Shown here one piece after another: positions 11,327 through 22,974 of a stretch of DNA of 64,000 nt. The stretch is from Plasmodium malariae. Taxonomy: Eukaryota > Apicomplexa > Aconoidasida > Haemosporida > Plasmodiidae. Made by a program: the position numbers and the translations under genes. A model generated the notes under the pieces. That model saw only the letters and a list, made by a program, of their open reading frames with translations, ran no database searches and was not told the origin of the DNA. The stretch covers positions 496,001 through 560,000 of the forward strand of contig NC_041776.1 in the NCBI RefSeq assembly GCF_900090045.1, written 5' to 3'. The stretch's first letter is position 1, and each line of letters opens with the position of its first letter.

Positions 11327-12608
11327 TAGCAAGAGAAGAAGCAATAAAAGTAGAATGCAACACACTGGTAAAAATTAGAATGATATTAATGAAATAAAAA
11401 ATAGGAGTTATTATGGAGGGGTGGAAAGAATATATTGTAACAACGAGGACAAACCAAATAGTGTTTATTACGCAGGAGGGACAAGTTTATCCATAACTAA
11501 GAGATGTATTAGTTCGAAAATTATTGGAAAAATGGATGACACGAGTAGCGCAAAGATTAGCGAAAAATTGAGTTCAAAATATTTCAGTAATGGTACTGAT
11601 AGACATAGTACCAATTGGTATAATTGCCGTAGGGAAGAGGACGATACTTCGAGAGTAAATAATACCTCTAGTAAGGATGAATTTACAAGAGTTAGAGGAA
11701 GTAAAATTATGGATTAAAATGGAAGAAAGGGAAAGGAAAAAAAAAAAAAAAAAAAATTAACAGTATAACGAATGATGCGAATAAAAAAGAAAAGAACTCT
11801 TTGAAAGCACAACAGATGAGTAGCTTAAACAGTAGAGATGGTACTAGGCCTATGAGGAAAAACAAATTAGGTAACAGTAATAATAAAAATAATAATTATT
11901 ATTATAATTATATAATTATAATAATTATAATAGTAATAATAACGCAAGGTATAGCTAGGACAGTAGTAGGTGCAGTCTTAACAGTTCATATATTAAAAAC
12001 AGTGCCATGTATGCAATGAGTAATTATTTTAATAAAGTCTATTTCGTAAAGCTTGAACAATCTGTAACACTTATTACCAACAAGAAATATTTTTTTTCTT
12101 TTAATGTAGGGTATGTAGAGAAAACCATTAAAAAGGGGAAAGCACACTATTGTATGAGTAAATATGCATCCTATAGTGATAGGGGGGATGACAATGATGA
12201 TGATGATAATGATGGCAATAACAGAGGGAATGTTTCTATAAACGAAAGGGGCATTTGTGCAGAAAAGGGGGAAAATCCATCAAGACGCATGGAAAGCACA
12301 AAATTGCTGAGCAAATGTAAAGACTATAATTTGGGTGGGAAAGAAAAAGCAAAATATAATAGGAAGAAGGGGAAATATATAGTAACAAAAAGGAGAAAAA
12401 GACTAGTGAAGGGGAAAAAAGTTAGTGGATATCAAGGAAAAAAAAAGTAAATATAAAAAATAGTAGCAAGGAATTACACAAATTGGATAGCGGTAGATTT
12501 AGGAGTAGTAGTAGGAGTAGTAGCATCAGTGGCAATGACAGAATTATGAGCTTAATCGTTAATCATAAAAATAATTTATTATTTATTAAAGAATATTTTA
12601 AAATATAA
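11327..12608 (+). pseudogene. decayed C-terminal tail downstream of the carboxypeptidase
   Basis: Behind the stop at 11326, coding-like sequence carries on in shifting frames. Shifted by one base, the end reads HFSSKRRSNKSRMQHTGKN, then TAG (about 11380), then continues as NDINEIKNRSYYGGVERIY to a TAA at 11715-11717. After the A-run at about 11739-11757 a second frame reads INSITNDANKKEKNS onward. Near the Asn-rich AAT/TAT run (about 11885-11930) the frame changes again, passes a TAG near 11964, and stays open to 12450. At an A-run just before 12440 it shifts once more and reads SGNDRIMSLIVNHKNNLLF, ending at 12606-12608. The residue bias (S, N, K, R) suits a Plasmodium low-complexity tail. 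I see about four frame changes and three internal stops. Natural decay is likelier than assembly error because some lesions are stops, not homopolymer indels. Confidence 0.55.
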
Positions 12609-13097
12609 AACTTGAAATATTGTTGTACAAACTTTTCCACATAAAAAGGGTAGCATTGTTAAAAAAGTTTACACAAAATGCAATAATGAAGGGGAAAAAA
12701 AAAAAAAAAATTCAGTAAACAAATATTTAATACGAATGTGAAAAAGATACCTACTCATATACATTATTGGAAAAATAGACTCACCAAAATTTGAAAAGGG
12801 GGTTAACAAAATAGATTTGTAGATTGATACACACAAGTTTGTACGTTTGTTACCTCCCCCTATCCATGTACACGTTCACGTAAAAAAAAATTTAAGTAAA
12901 ATGCGTAAAAATTGTACGCATATTAACATAGCATGCGTAATGATGCGAATAAAAAAAGCTAAAATAGTGAATGCAAATAACGTTTGTGTGTACATGTCAT
13001 TTTGTAATAAATTTACAAAGTAAAAGAATTAATAAAGGTTTTTTTGTTTTTTTCTTTTCTTTTGTTTTATTTTCTTTTAATCTGTATTTCATTGTAA

Positions 13098-13325
13098 TTA
13101 CAAGATCCTGTTGTTAATTTGATTTGTTGTGTCTATGTGTGCGCAAATAATTTTCTCCACCATATATTTGTAAAGTACAACTACTGTGAAGGTATTTTTG
13201 CTAATATATTTTAAATGTTGCAATGTTGTATTATGGTTGGTCGAAACTTGCAGCTTTAACAGTTTCATAAAATTCTTTTTAGTAACTTGCTTTTTATTTC
13301 CATTTACATGATCATCTACATGCAT
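13098..13325 (-). CDS. small ORF of 75 residues, uncertain
   Basis: An isolated minus-strand frame starts MHVDDHVNGNKKQ and ends TTNQINNRIL. Its residue mix is varied, unlike the Y/I/F-only frames made by microsatellites around it, and base composition is less extreme than in the flanks. There is no recognisable domain, signal peptide or membrane segment. It could be a chance frame or an exon of an unseen gene. Nothing else supports it. Confidence 0.25.
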   Translation of the reverse strand: MHVDDHVNGNKKQVTKKNFMKLLKLQVSTNHNTTLQHLKYISKNTFTVVVLYKYMVEKIICAHIDTTNQINNRIL

Positions 13326-13734
13326 TTACATATTCATTTACACTTTTATTTTTCTTTTACATAAATTCTGTTAATATTTTTAGCAGTACTAAAAAATGAA
13401 GAAAGTGTATATATGAACGTTTGTAATAATTGCAAATGTAAAATATTTATAAATCAAAAGAAAATTTCACAAGGGTGTATATGTATATGTGCATATGTAT
13501 TACATGTACAAATAAATATTTGTAACTACTTACGTATGAGCGTAAGCACTTATTTTTTATTACGTACTGTTATAACCGCTCTACAAAAATACAGTTAGTT
13601 TAGGACCGTTATTATTGTAAAAACGTCTCTAAAAATATTAAAAAGTAAAAGTGAAAAAAAAAAAAAAAAAAGAGGAATGGAGCACGTGCCTCTTACAAAA
13701 TATATATACATGTATTTAAGATGTTCGCGAAAAT

Positions 13735-14031
13735 GATTTAAAAACTATATGAAAATTATTTGAAAATTATTTAAAAACTATATGAAAATTATTTGAAAAT
13801 TATTTAAAAACTATATGAAAATTATTTGAAAATTATTTAAAAACTATATGAAAATTATTTAAAAACTATATGAAAATTATTTAAAAATTATATGAAAATT
13901 ATTTGAAAATTATTTGAAAATTATTTAAAAACTATATGAAAATTATTTGAAAATTATTTAAAAACTATATGAAAATTATTTGAAAATTATTTAAAAACTA
14001 TATGAAAATTATTTATAAACTATTTGAAAAA
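13735..14031. repeat. 27 tandem 11-bp units with phased A-tracts
   Basis: The block parses without a single indel into 27 units of 11 bases. Three main unit types alternate: TATTTAAAAAC, TATATGAAAAT and TATTTGAAAAT, mostly in the order A-B-C, with A-B or B-C-C in the middle. Each unit has an A4 or A5 tract at the same place, close to once per helical turn. Such phasing is known to bend DNA. No frame through it resembles a gene. Confidence 0.9.
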
Positions 14032-14826
14032 TCTGCACGTGGGGAAATGAATGATACCTTTTCCGTAAAAATATGTGAAAAGGATTTGAGCGAAAATTAG
14101 ATGATATTTTCATTAACCTTTTTTTCGGGTACCATATAAATAAATATCTAAATGAATGAATGAAAAGAGAAAAAAATGGAATGACAGAGCAAAAATAAGA
14201 ATGAATAAACGACGCACGAGGCAAATTCTTTTTTAACAGTGCGTACCATTAAGAGAATTTATATTTGAATTGTAACATCATTGCAATAGTAGTAAATTCG
14301 AATCGCTATAGTGCTAATTTTTATTGGTATATATAACTTCTGAATATTTTTTTTTTTTTTTTTTAAATATAATAAGTAACATGTGGTAAATATTTTCGCT
14401 TTCCACCCACTACAGATTTATACATTTTGCGACATACGTAGAGTTACACGGCTTCTTTTTTACAGTCGATTTAAAAGTTTTAACTGTACAAAACATGAAC
14501 ACGTATATACAAATGTTCATGCACGTATAATTGTGCACGTACATGAGAAGTGGTAGCAGTAAGCACAGCATGCTCAACATACTCGTACCAACAGCTCATG
14601 TCCTATAAGCGCCTGAACAGATGAGGCACATGTAAGGGGTTTTATAAAACACTCGTCTTTTCTTTACCCATCTGTACATTTCTCATTTAATAAATTAATA
14701 CATACGTGCATAAATGCGTACTTATATAAGTATGTACATATGTACGGCTGTATGTATTCATGTACATATGTAAGCGCGCAAACTGCACGATGTACTTGTG
14801 CTTAGGACATTTGAAGCTGGGACATC

Positions 14827-17343
14827 ATGTATATACAGTACAGGCTTTTTAGTGAACACTCGCTGTGGAGGCTTCTAGAAATAAACAAGAATGAAAATTA
14901 CATTTTAGTAAATGAATTAAAAAGCATTATTTGCAAACAGAGCAATATCAATTATAACAATAAGATTGATATATACTTTTCATTATACAAAGATGAAGAA
15001 GGTACGAATGAATATTTAAGCAGTAATAAATGTACTGAAAATGAAATAAAATATTTGAATGCAGATGATAAGATTTATAATGGGACAAAAATTCTAGTTC
15101 ATAGGGATGTTAAAAAAAAGAGTACGGTTACAGATATAACACATAAAGCTAAAAAAGAAATAATAATAAATGTAGAAGAAAAACAAAAAGTAAATATACC
15201 TACTGAATTTCTTTGCAAATTATGTAATCTTATATTAGTGGAATCTCATATTATTGTTTGTAATAATAATTGTGGTTATTCTGTGTGTAAGAGCTGTATT
15301 TTATTTTATATATTAAATACATTGATAGTACAAAATGAGAACAGAGGGAACGTTATTGATGTGTCTCTGTTAAATAATAAGGGCACTGTTGTAAGATGCC
15401 CTATATGCAATGGAATTTTAAAGCATTGTATTTTAAATAAAAAAATGGAACAAACGTTAAAAAAATTACAGTATGAAAGAAGCGATATAGACGTGTTTAA
15501 TATGAACGTGGAGGAGAGGAATAACAAGTTTATGAAGATTATTGAGAAACTGAAAATAGAAAATTTTGACTACTCAAGTGTTAGTAGTAGTAGTGCAGTT
15601 AGTAGCAGTGTAGTTAGTAACGGTGCAGTTAACAACGGTGCAGTTAACAACGGTGCAGTTAACAACAGTACTACATGCAACCTATTTGACAGTGAGTTTT
15701 TCAAAATAATTAAAGAGAAATTTTTCTATTCAAATGCAAATAAAAATATGAACGTGTCAGAAAAAAGTGAAGAAAATAAAATTTTCAATCACTTTCTTTA
15801 TTTGATCGAAAGCAATAAATTAAATTGCATGAAGGAATATAATATGATATACATCGACTGCGACAGTTGCATTTTCGATGCAATACAGAAGATGAACGTG
15901 AAATGTATATATGAGCAGATGCACATCAAGGGGAAAGAAGTAACACGGAAGTCGGAGCTAGACGCCTCGGGGGGGGTGCAGGTGAGTGGTGATTGTAGCG
16001 GAGGTGTTAGCGGAGATGTTAGCGGAGGTGTTAGCGGAGGTGTTAGCGGAGGTGTTAACGGCAGTAATGATGAACACGATGACAGTATGGGAAATATGAA
16101 ACCCCACCTGAATAATTCGGCCACTTTTAACCGTATGGCAAATTCTACGCATGATGATTATGCAAAGGCTTGCGCAAAGGAAAAAGTAAAAGAGACAAGA
16201 ACACGTCCATCTGGATACGATATACAAGGGAATAAAGAAAACGAAAGTGAAAAAAGGAGCAAAGGAAATACACAAAATGATACATGTAGTAATAACATAA
16301 ATGGGGAAGGTGGTGGTGAAAATGAAAACTCAACGGATGAAGTAAATGAAAAATTATATAATGAAAATAAAATATATATTATGCCTATGTCATTTGTCGG
16401 GGGGGAAACATCATATTCAATAATTGGTGTTTATTACATAAAAGATTTATTTACAACTGTTAGTGAAAAAAGTAATTGCAAAAATGAAGATACCATAAAT
16501 AACAATGGAAGTAGCACAATTCAAAAGAGAAGATTGATTATACTTAATTTTTTGAAGAAATGGTTTATCGTTGAAAATAAAAATGATGATAATATTTTAG
16601 AAAAATTAAATTATGGTAATATATATCAAATTGAATATGTCAATAAGTACGAAAAGACATATTTTTTCCCAGCTAGAAAACAACCATTATATAATATTAT
16701 TAATACTAAAAGACAAAAAGCTAAGAAAAAAAATAATATTGAAATTATTCTAGATTTAAAAAAATTCTGTGATGTTATATTGAATGTAGAAAATTACATT
16801 AAGTATGGTAGTAGACCTAACAACTATGAAATGAAAAATGTAGGTGCAACTGCTACTATCAGAACTGAGGATGATGGAAAGAAAAATTTTTCCCTATTAA
16901 GGGAAAAACCAGATAAAGATCTTTCCCTGAATAATGCCCAAGATAGTGATGTAAATACAAGAGTATGTGGAGAATGGAAAACGGAACAAGCCGCTTTTGT
17001 GCCCACGCCCCTTGTTAATGCTGCTGTGTGTAGTGGCCCCCCGTCCACAGGTGCCTTAACGAAACAAGACCAGTTTCAGGAGATTTACGAAATTCTGTAT
17101 GACACGAAAATTGTACCTGTATCAATTAATAAAAATTTTAATATACAGAATCCATACGCAGATTATTGTGCCCTACTACCCTTTTTAACAAAAGATGATT
17201 TTTTGCTCATTCGAAAATTACAGAGAATTTATAAAGAAAAATACTTGAAGCAGTTGTATAAACATATTAAGGAAAATAATTTAAATATGACTATATTTTT
17301 TAATGCAGTTAATTCTGTTTTCTTCACAAGTTGTGATCAGTAG
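14827..17343 (+). CDS. DWNN-domain RING protein, RBBP6/Mpe1-like
   Basis: This single-exon frame encodes 838 residues. Residues 1 to about 97 look like a DWNN ubiquitin-like fold: an opening beta strand YIQYRLFSE, LKSIICKQSN in the middle, and an end like GTKILVHRDV, which parallels the NSSVIVRR end of RBBP6. A RING/U-box-like domain starts at C130 (FLCKLCNLILVES), continues CNNNCGYSVCKSC and closes with RCPICNGIL, then KKMEQTLKKLQ, parallel to RBBP6 NKFLRQAVNNF. An insert of about 30 residues (QNENRGNVIDVSLLNN) separates the two halves. RBBP6/Mpe1 proteins act in mRNA 3'-end cleavage and polyadenylation and as E3 ubiquitin ligases. I do not see the CCHC zinc knuckle that normally lies between DWNN and RING. 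Short repeats (NNGAV at 15616-15668, SGGV at 15990-16060) and a conserved-looking C-terminus (NPYADYCALLPFL) fill the rest. Family is likely; pathway is inferred. Confidence 0.8.
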   Translation: MYIQYRLFSEHSLWRLLEINKNENYILVNELKSIICKQSNINYNNKIDIYFSLYKDEEGTNEYLSSNKCTENEIKYLNADDKIYNGTKILVHRDVKKKSTVTDITHKAKKEIIINVEEKQKVNIPTEFLCKLCNLILVESHIIVCNNNCGYSVCKSCILFYILNTLIVQNENRGNVIDVSLLNNKGTVVRCPICNGILKHCILNKKMEQTLKKLQYERSDIDVFNMNVEERNNKFMKIIEKLKIENFDYSSVSSSSAVSSSVVSNGAVNNGAVNNGAVNNSTTCNLFDSEFFKIIKEKFFYSNANKNMNVSEKSEENKIFNHFLYLIESNKLNCMKEYNMIYIDCDSCIFDAIQKMNVKCIYEQMHIKGKEVTRKSELDASGGVQVSGDCSGGVSGDVSGGVSGGVSGGVNGSNDEHDDSMGNMKPHLNNSATFNRMANSTHDDYAKACAKEKVKETRTRPSGYDIQGNKENESEKRSKGNTQNDTCSNNINGEGGGENENSTDEVNEKLYNENKIYIMPMSFVGGETSYSIIGVYYIKDLFTTVSEKSNCKNEDTINNNGSSTIQKRRLIILNFLKKWFIVENKNDDNILEKLNYGNIYQIEYVNKYEKTYFFPARKQPLYNIINTKRQKAKKKNNIEIILDLKKFCDVILNVENYIKYGSRPNNYEMKNVGATATIRTEDDGKKNFSLLREKPDKDLSLNNAQDSDVNTRVCGEWKTEQAAFVPTPLVNAAVCSGPPSTGALTKQDQFQEIYEILYDTKIVPVSINKNFNIQNPYADYCALLPFLTKDDFLLIRKLQRIYKEKYLKQLYKHIKENNLNMTIFFNAVNSVFFTSCDQ

Positions 17344-18215
17344 GGTTGGTCCCCTGCTGCTCGTGCAGAAATCCACGGGTAAAAAGTTACAGCATGATGT
17401 TATAATTAATCATATATCTGTTCGTAAATCTTTGTGTGTAAGTATTTGCGCGTATATATGTAACTGCACAGATACACTCCACTGATGCACTATATCATCC
17501 ATCATATCCTCACTAAAAGAAACATATTTGGAGTTTTATTTTCACAATATTTTGTTGTTCATATTATTAGTTATAACCGATTGTGCCCCTTCTGAAAAAA
17601 ATATGTTAACCCCTAATTTGTGCAAGCTTGCATATCTTACTTTTTGCAAATTTAATTTTGTTTGGTTTTGTTTTACCGAAATTTCCTTTCCGTTTGTTTA
17701 TCCTAGTATAATTTTGTTTATTTGATTCATTTTAGTGCAATTTTTTTTTTTTTTTTTTTTTGCTCAAACGAAACATATCGAATAAACGAAAAAATATTAT
17801 CCCCTCCTTGAGCCCCGAATAGAGGTGGAGTTTTCTACCAATTTAGCTGAATGCCAAAAATTAGCAGGAGGAAAAATAACTCCCATATATATATATATAT
17901 ATAAATTATCTATATGCATATGGGCATTCATGCTCATGTACACATATATACATAGGCCAACACGTCCACGTAGTTTTCGTTTGGATAAAAAGGAATACTG
18001 TTGTGGAAAAACTAAGCATGAGAGAAATGAAAAGGTCCTTTGCCAAAGCTCACATATTATGCACATATAAGAATGTTGTTTTTTGTAGTGACCTTTTTAT
18101 GTATTTAGTAAAAAAAAATAATACCAAGTGTTAAATTACAATAAGAACATAAAACATGTGTTGTTATTTATTCGTTATATAACCAAAAATCGTAAACAAA
18201 AAGAAGAAAAAATAC

Positions 18216-18250
<35 letters not shown>

Positions 18251-19289
18251 ATAAAAAAAATAAATGTTATCACCTTTCACGGAAGTTCCTTTTTGCGAAT
18301 TTATTAATTTTTTCTTTTTTATCATGTTCGATTTGTACTATTAGTATTTTTTTGTATCTTCGATATTTGTTTCATTTTAAACATTTTTTTGTTCTTGTTA
18401 TTTTCTGCGCTTTAAATATATCTGGGCATTTTCACTATATCTGTGCACTTCTAACATACACTTTTAGTATCTTCGTAAATTTTCATCATCTTTGGACTTG
18501 TAATTTTTTTTTTTTTTTAATGCTCTTCAGTGTTCACCTTAGCGTAATGCCCATCTTCTCCTCTTAAGCTAGTTGGTGCTTCTTCTCCTTGTGCTGCTTT
18601 TTGTTTTTTTGTTTTCATATATATTTCTGTGAAAATACTTTGCATTTTCTTCCTTTTACCAACCCCCTCTCCTTTTTTTAAGGTATATATTATAAACCTT
18701 TTTGAATAACCATTCTTTTGACTTTTCACTTTTAAAGTCTCTCTTTTCACTTTTCACTTTTCACTTTTCATTTTTCTCTTTTCAAGTTTCACTTGTGACT
18801 TTTTACTTTCCATTTATCTGTAACATAGCTAATTTTTCTGTTTTTCAATTTAAAAATTTTTTTGAATATACATTTTATTTTTTTAAAAAAGAAACACTAT
18901 TACATTTATTATTACACCTATCTTTTTTCAAACGAATATTTTTTTTTTTTTTCCCATTTATAAATAGGGCTTAATTCTACACATGCTTGTTAAGCGTTTT
19001 TAAATATTACAGTGCTATCATTACATATAAATACGTACACTCATATATACGTATACTAATATATATGAACACTAATATATATGTACACTAATATATATGT
19101 ACACTCATTTATACGTACACTAATATATACGAACACTAATATATATGTACACTCATATATACATATATACTTCCGTACGTACATATATATATGCATATAT
19201 GTATATATATGTATTTACATATGAATGTATGTACATACATACGTACGTGCTTTTCGGTATAACAGTATCGCTTTAAGCTTTTGAAAAAA
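17344..19289. other. intergenic region between DWNN and transporter genes
   Basis: No gene is supported. The first 150 bases are probably 3' UTR. A slightly GC-richer island (17810-18065) is open on both strands but has no recognisable product. TTTTCACTTTTCAC-type repeats occur at 18718-18800. Repeats of ATATATGTACACTAAT/CATATATAC (19020-19170) lie in the presumed promoter and 5' UTR of the transporter. T-runs are at 17738, 18508 and 18937. Confidence 0.5.
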
Positions 19290-20823
19290 ATGGATGAAGT
19301 AAAATTACTACCAGGTGAAGAAGGTAAAATAAGAGCCATCTTTTTTTTTATAGGATTACTTTTAAGTTTACCATCGCATGTTATAGTTAACGTTTCTTTT
19401 TTAATAAATCATTTATATAATGAAGAAATATTTGTGATAGTGATGGGTATAGTTTCTGGATGTATGATAGTATCATCCCTTTTTCAGTTAACATTTGAAA
19501 GTACATCATTTAAAGCTATTATCATATTTAATTCTTTGAATACTCTTAATTTATTAGTTTTATTAGTACTCATATGTATATGCAAAGCGTCCAAATATTA
19601 TATATATTTTATATGTGGTATTATTGGACTATTTATTGGATACTTGTATTCAGCATGTACAAAATATTCGTTACTGATGCCGATAAAAGTAAATGGATAT
19701 ATGATTAGTGGTATTAGTTTTAGTGCTTTGTTTTTCTTTGTTATTAATTTGATTATGTCTTACTTTACTATAGAAGATGGAAATACGAAATCGTATTATA
19801 ATGCTATATGCATGTCAATAGGCACCATTGTATTAATTGAATTCTGTATAATTGTATATATTATCTTTGTACAATTTAGCTCCCCTTACTTTATGAATCA
19901 ACGACAAATAATAGAAGCATCTATGTGTAAAGGTGGAAACAAAGATTGTAGTAGTACTAATAATAATAATACCACACAATTGAGCGAAGTGGAAAAAGGG
20001 AACAAGAAAAAAAAAAGCTCAAATATTATCAATAGTACTAGTGAAAAAGTAGACGAATCCGTATCTATTATCACAATTTTGAAAAACAAATTTGTCAATT
20101 TAAAGAACATGTTTAATTGTACCAACATTTTTCATGGTGCTCAGCTAATCAGATATTATTACACTTGCATTATACCCATATCCTTTTCCATTTTCATATC
20201 GTCTACAATATACCCGCACATGAGTAAGAGAAAATCTGCAATTTTGCGTGCTTAATGGAGCAGATGTTAATGTGTGTATGGGTGCATGTATATACTGGTG
20301 CATGTGTGTACGTTGTATTTGCTTTCGTCCTGTGCATACCTCTTTTCATTTATGTACAAATACTTTTCAATTTTTTTTTTTTTTTTCCCCATTTACAGTT
20401 CCCAACAAGCTGAACAAGGGCGTATACCTTAAATATTTGTTCATGTTTTTATACCAGAGTAGCGACCTTATATTCAGTCTATTAGTGACAGTATATTTAA
20501 CCGCATTTAACTTTTTCAAGCAAAAGTATGTAGTGATATTATGTTTGATCAGAGTTGTTTTATTAGGTTTAGCTCTTAAAATAAAAAACTTAAAAGAAGA
20601 TGCATTTATGTATTCAAATTCTTTTGTATCATTGGTTATATTTATACTAGGGGCTACAAACGGATCACTCATTAATATAAGCTATGCAAGAATACATGAA
20701 TGTTTTGAAGAATCAGATAAAAAAGAAAAAAATATTGCCGTGTCATCTTCTTTTTGTGCTCTTTCTCTTTTAATGAGTTTCGCTTTAGCGCCTTGGTTTT
20801 GTCGCGCTATAATAAATTTATAA
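19290..20823 (+). CDS. ENT4: equilibrative nucleoside transporter, ENT4-like, two exons
   Basis: This is a polytopic membrane protein of the ENT (SLC29) family. Plasmodium cannot make purines and relies on such carriers. Exon 1 is 19290-20223, ending CACATGA with donor GTAAGA. Exon 2 is 20399-20823 after TTTACAG, and the phases match (A plus TT gives Ile), giving 452 residues. The ATG at 19290 is preferred; an upstream in-frame TTG is not needed. About ten to eleven hydrophobic helices are visible. Six are in the first half (FFFIGLLLSLPSHVIVNVSF, then IFVIVMGIVSGCMIV, LNLLVLLVLICIC and so on). A long hydrophilic Asn/Ser/Lys loop follows (about residues 205-270), then four or five more. Helix 7 has YLFMFLYQSSDLIF, matching the (F/Y)Q..D pattern of ENTs. 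Calling it paralogue 4 rests on my recollection that nucleoside transporter 4 neighbours VPS51 in P. falciparum. Confidence 0.85.
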
Positions 20824-21130
20824 AATCTATTTTATGGACCCATTGTCATTTTATCTATGTATGTATGTACGTATACGCACGCGTGGATGTATTCACGCCT
20901 GCGCGCATTCACAACCAAGTATCAGCTTTTTTTTTTTTTTTTTTTCCTTTTTTCCATCACCTCAGGGAAGTTTTTTATGTTTTTAAATTGTTATATGTAT
21001 ATTTTTAATGCACATTTATTTTATATTTAAATTTTTTTATCTTTTAAAATGTTTACACCATTGCTACATATATGTATGGGTATGCACATATGCACAAGCG
21101 TTTGTGTACATGTGTATGTGTACATGTACA

Positions 21131-21197
<67 letters not shown>

Positions 21198-22305
21198 TTT
21201 TGTGACAGCAGCGAACTTAATTAACCATCTCTTCCTAGTTTTTCTTAGTCATATGTGATTTAATTAAAAATGTATGTAAAACAAAAATATGTGCATTCAA
21301 TTTGATCCTTGAAATGGTACAGTTAAGCCAGACAAAGAGTATACATACAAATGTGGGTATATAAATGTGGGTATATAAATGTGGGTATATGAATGTGGGT
21401 ATATAAATGTAGGTATATGAATGTGGGTATATAAATGTGGGTATTTTAATTGGGATATATGTATATGTGTTTATATAAACGTGTGTACGTGCATATATGT
21501 AAGTGTATATGTACGTAAAAGTATAAAAAAGTAAGACTACAATTTTAAAGTTTTATTAGCATTAAATATTCTGTGTTGTGGTATCCTGTCCTGTGCAGTT
21601 TTTTTTTTTTCTTTTTCCTTCTAATTTTTTGTGCGAATTTTATTATTATTTGAATTCCCCTACTGAACTGTCATATATATTCCCATGGGCAGTGGTAATA
21701 TATATATAGGAGAAAGGAAAAGGATGTTTACATTACGTACAAAATGAATATTGACCATATTCAATTAATTCACGATAACTATATAAAAACTTTAAGTGTA
21801 TCGTATAGTGTACTGTAAAGAGTAAATTATTTGTCCGTTGAAAAATTATGATATTTGCTGTATTTCCAATTTTTTATTTTTACAAGATATATTTAAAAGT
21901 TCCTCTTTTTTTTTTCTTTTTTTTTCTTTTTTTTTTAAAGTGCACACATTGGTCGTATAGAGATCTAATAACAATGGTATGATGTCCATATAACAATCTC
22001 ATAACAGTCGAAAAATAGTAGCACAATATAAATGTTGAGAATAGGGGTGAATTAATATATTTATTATTATTTTTTTTTTTTTTACACATGTGGGATCCTT
22101 TTCATTTTTTTCTCGTTTCATATATGCGCACATTGACATACATATATACGTGTGTGCAACTGAAGATACAGGTATTTATTTGTGCATATATAAGCACAAT
22201 TCTTGCCGCATACTGCTTAACATACTTGAAAAAGAGAAATACGTTTTTAGCAAATATAATATTTTGAACAATTTTTCACAAAACTGAAAAACGTACAGCT
22301 ATTTA

Positions 22306-22339
<34 letters not shown>

Positions 22340-22974
22340 ATGTATGTTAATATATATCTATGTATATACCCATTTACGTGTATGCGTGCCCTTTTTTTTT
22401 TATTTTGAAAATATATATATATGTGTATGTATGTATTTATATATGTATGAAGATGGCTTGTAATAAGGCAAAAGTGAACAAATGGAGTGAACGCACTTCG
22501 GCATAATTTATGGCCCTATGTACGATGAAGCAAATAAACAGAATAACTGTTTAATGTATTATTTATACGTGCTCAACATAAAATTATGCTTTCACATATG
22601 TATATGCATGTACGTACATACGTACTTATATATATGCTATTTTTTTAACAGTATATAAGGCTACCCCGGAACCATCCATATTTGCCAAGTAATTTGCGGA
22701 TAAAGCAAATGCATAATTTTCCCCCCTTAAAAAAAAGAAGCAGTATATATAGGCAATTGTTCACTAGTGTGGCTAAGCGAAATATTCGAACTGCAAGCGC
22801 CGGGCTACCATCAATAACAAGTAAAACATGTTTTTACGTAAAAAAAAAGGAAAGCAGTAAATGGAAGAGGAAATGCTGCTTTTCTGCTCTGTTGTTAACT
22901 GCTTTTTTCTCTTGTTTTTAAAAAAGAGGTAAAAAAAAAAAAAAGAGCAAAAGATAGTGCAAAAATAAAGCAAA
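20824..22974. other. intergenic region between transporter and VPS51
   Basis: No supported gene. It holds a (TA)n run (21134-21190), a 14-bp minisatellite (21347-21445), T/TC runs (20928, 21599, 21907, 22072), a second (TA)n (22308-22336), and a GC-richer last 300 bases with a 79-codon frame (22682-22921). That frame has no recognisable domain and probably lies in the VPS51 5' UTR. Confidence 0.5.
21347..21445. repeat. 14-bp tandem repeat, about 7 copies
   Basis: The unit TATAAATGTGGGTA, with TATGAATG and GTAGG variants, repeats about seven times in non-coding DNA. Confidence 0.8.

Larger units (their letters stand above)
12609..14826. other. intergenic region with phased repeat array and one small ORF candidate
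   Basis: AT-rich DNA lies between the decayed tail and the DWNN gene. It holds A-runs (12694, 13654), a possible 75-codon minus-strand frame (13098-13325, listed separately), the 27-unit 11-bp array (13735-14031), a T18 run (about 14347) and a moderately GC-richer stretch (14430-14650), probably 5' UTR of the DWNN gene. No RNA gene was recognised. Confidence 0.5.

Noticed and set aside
11421..11717. Separate 98-codon gene after the carboxypeptidase
   Set aside because: Its frame runs upstream through an internal TAG into the end of the carboxypeptidase and downstream into other frames, so a decayed tail explains it better than a new gene.
13735..14031. CRISPR array or centromere
   Set aside because: Units are directly adjacent without spacers, so it is not CRISPR. 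It is far too short, and its flanks too gene-rich, for a Plasmodium centromere.
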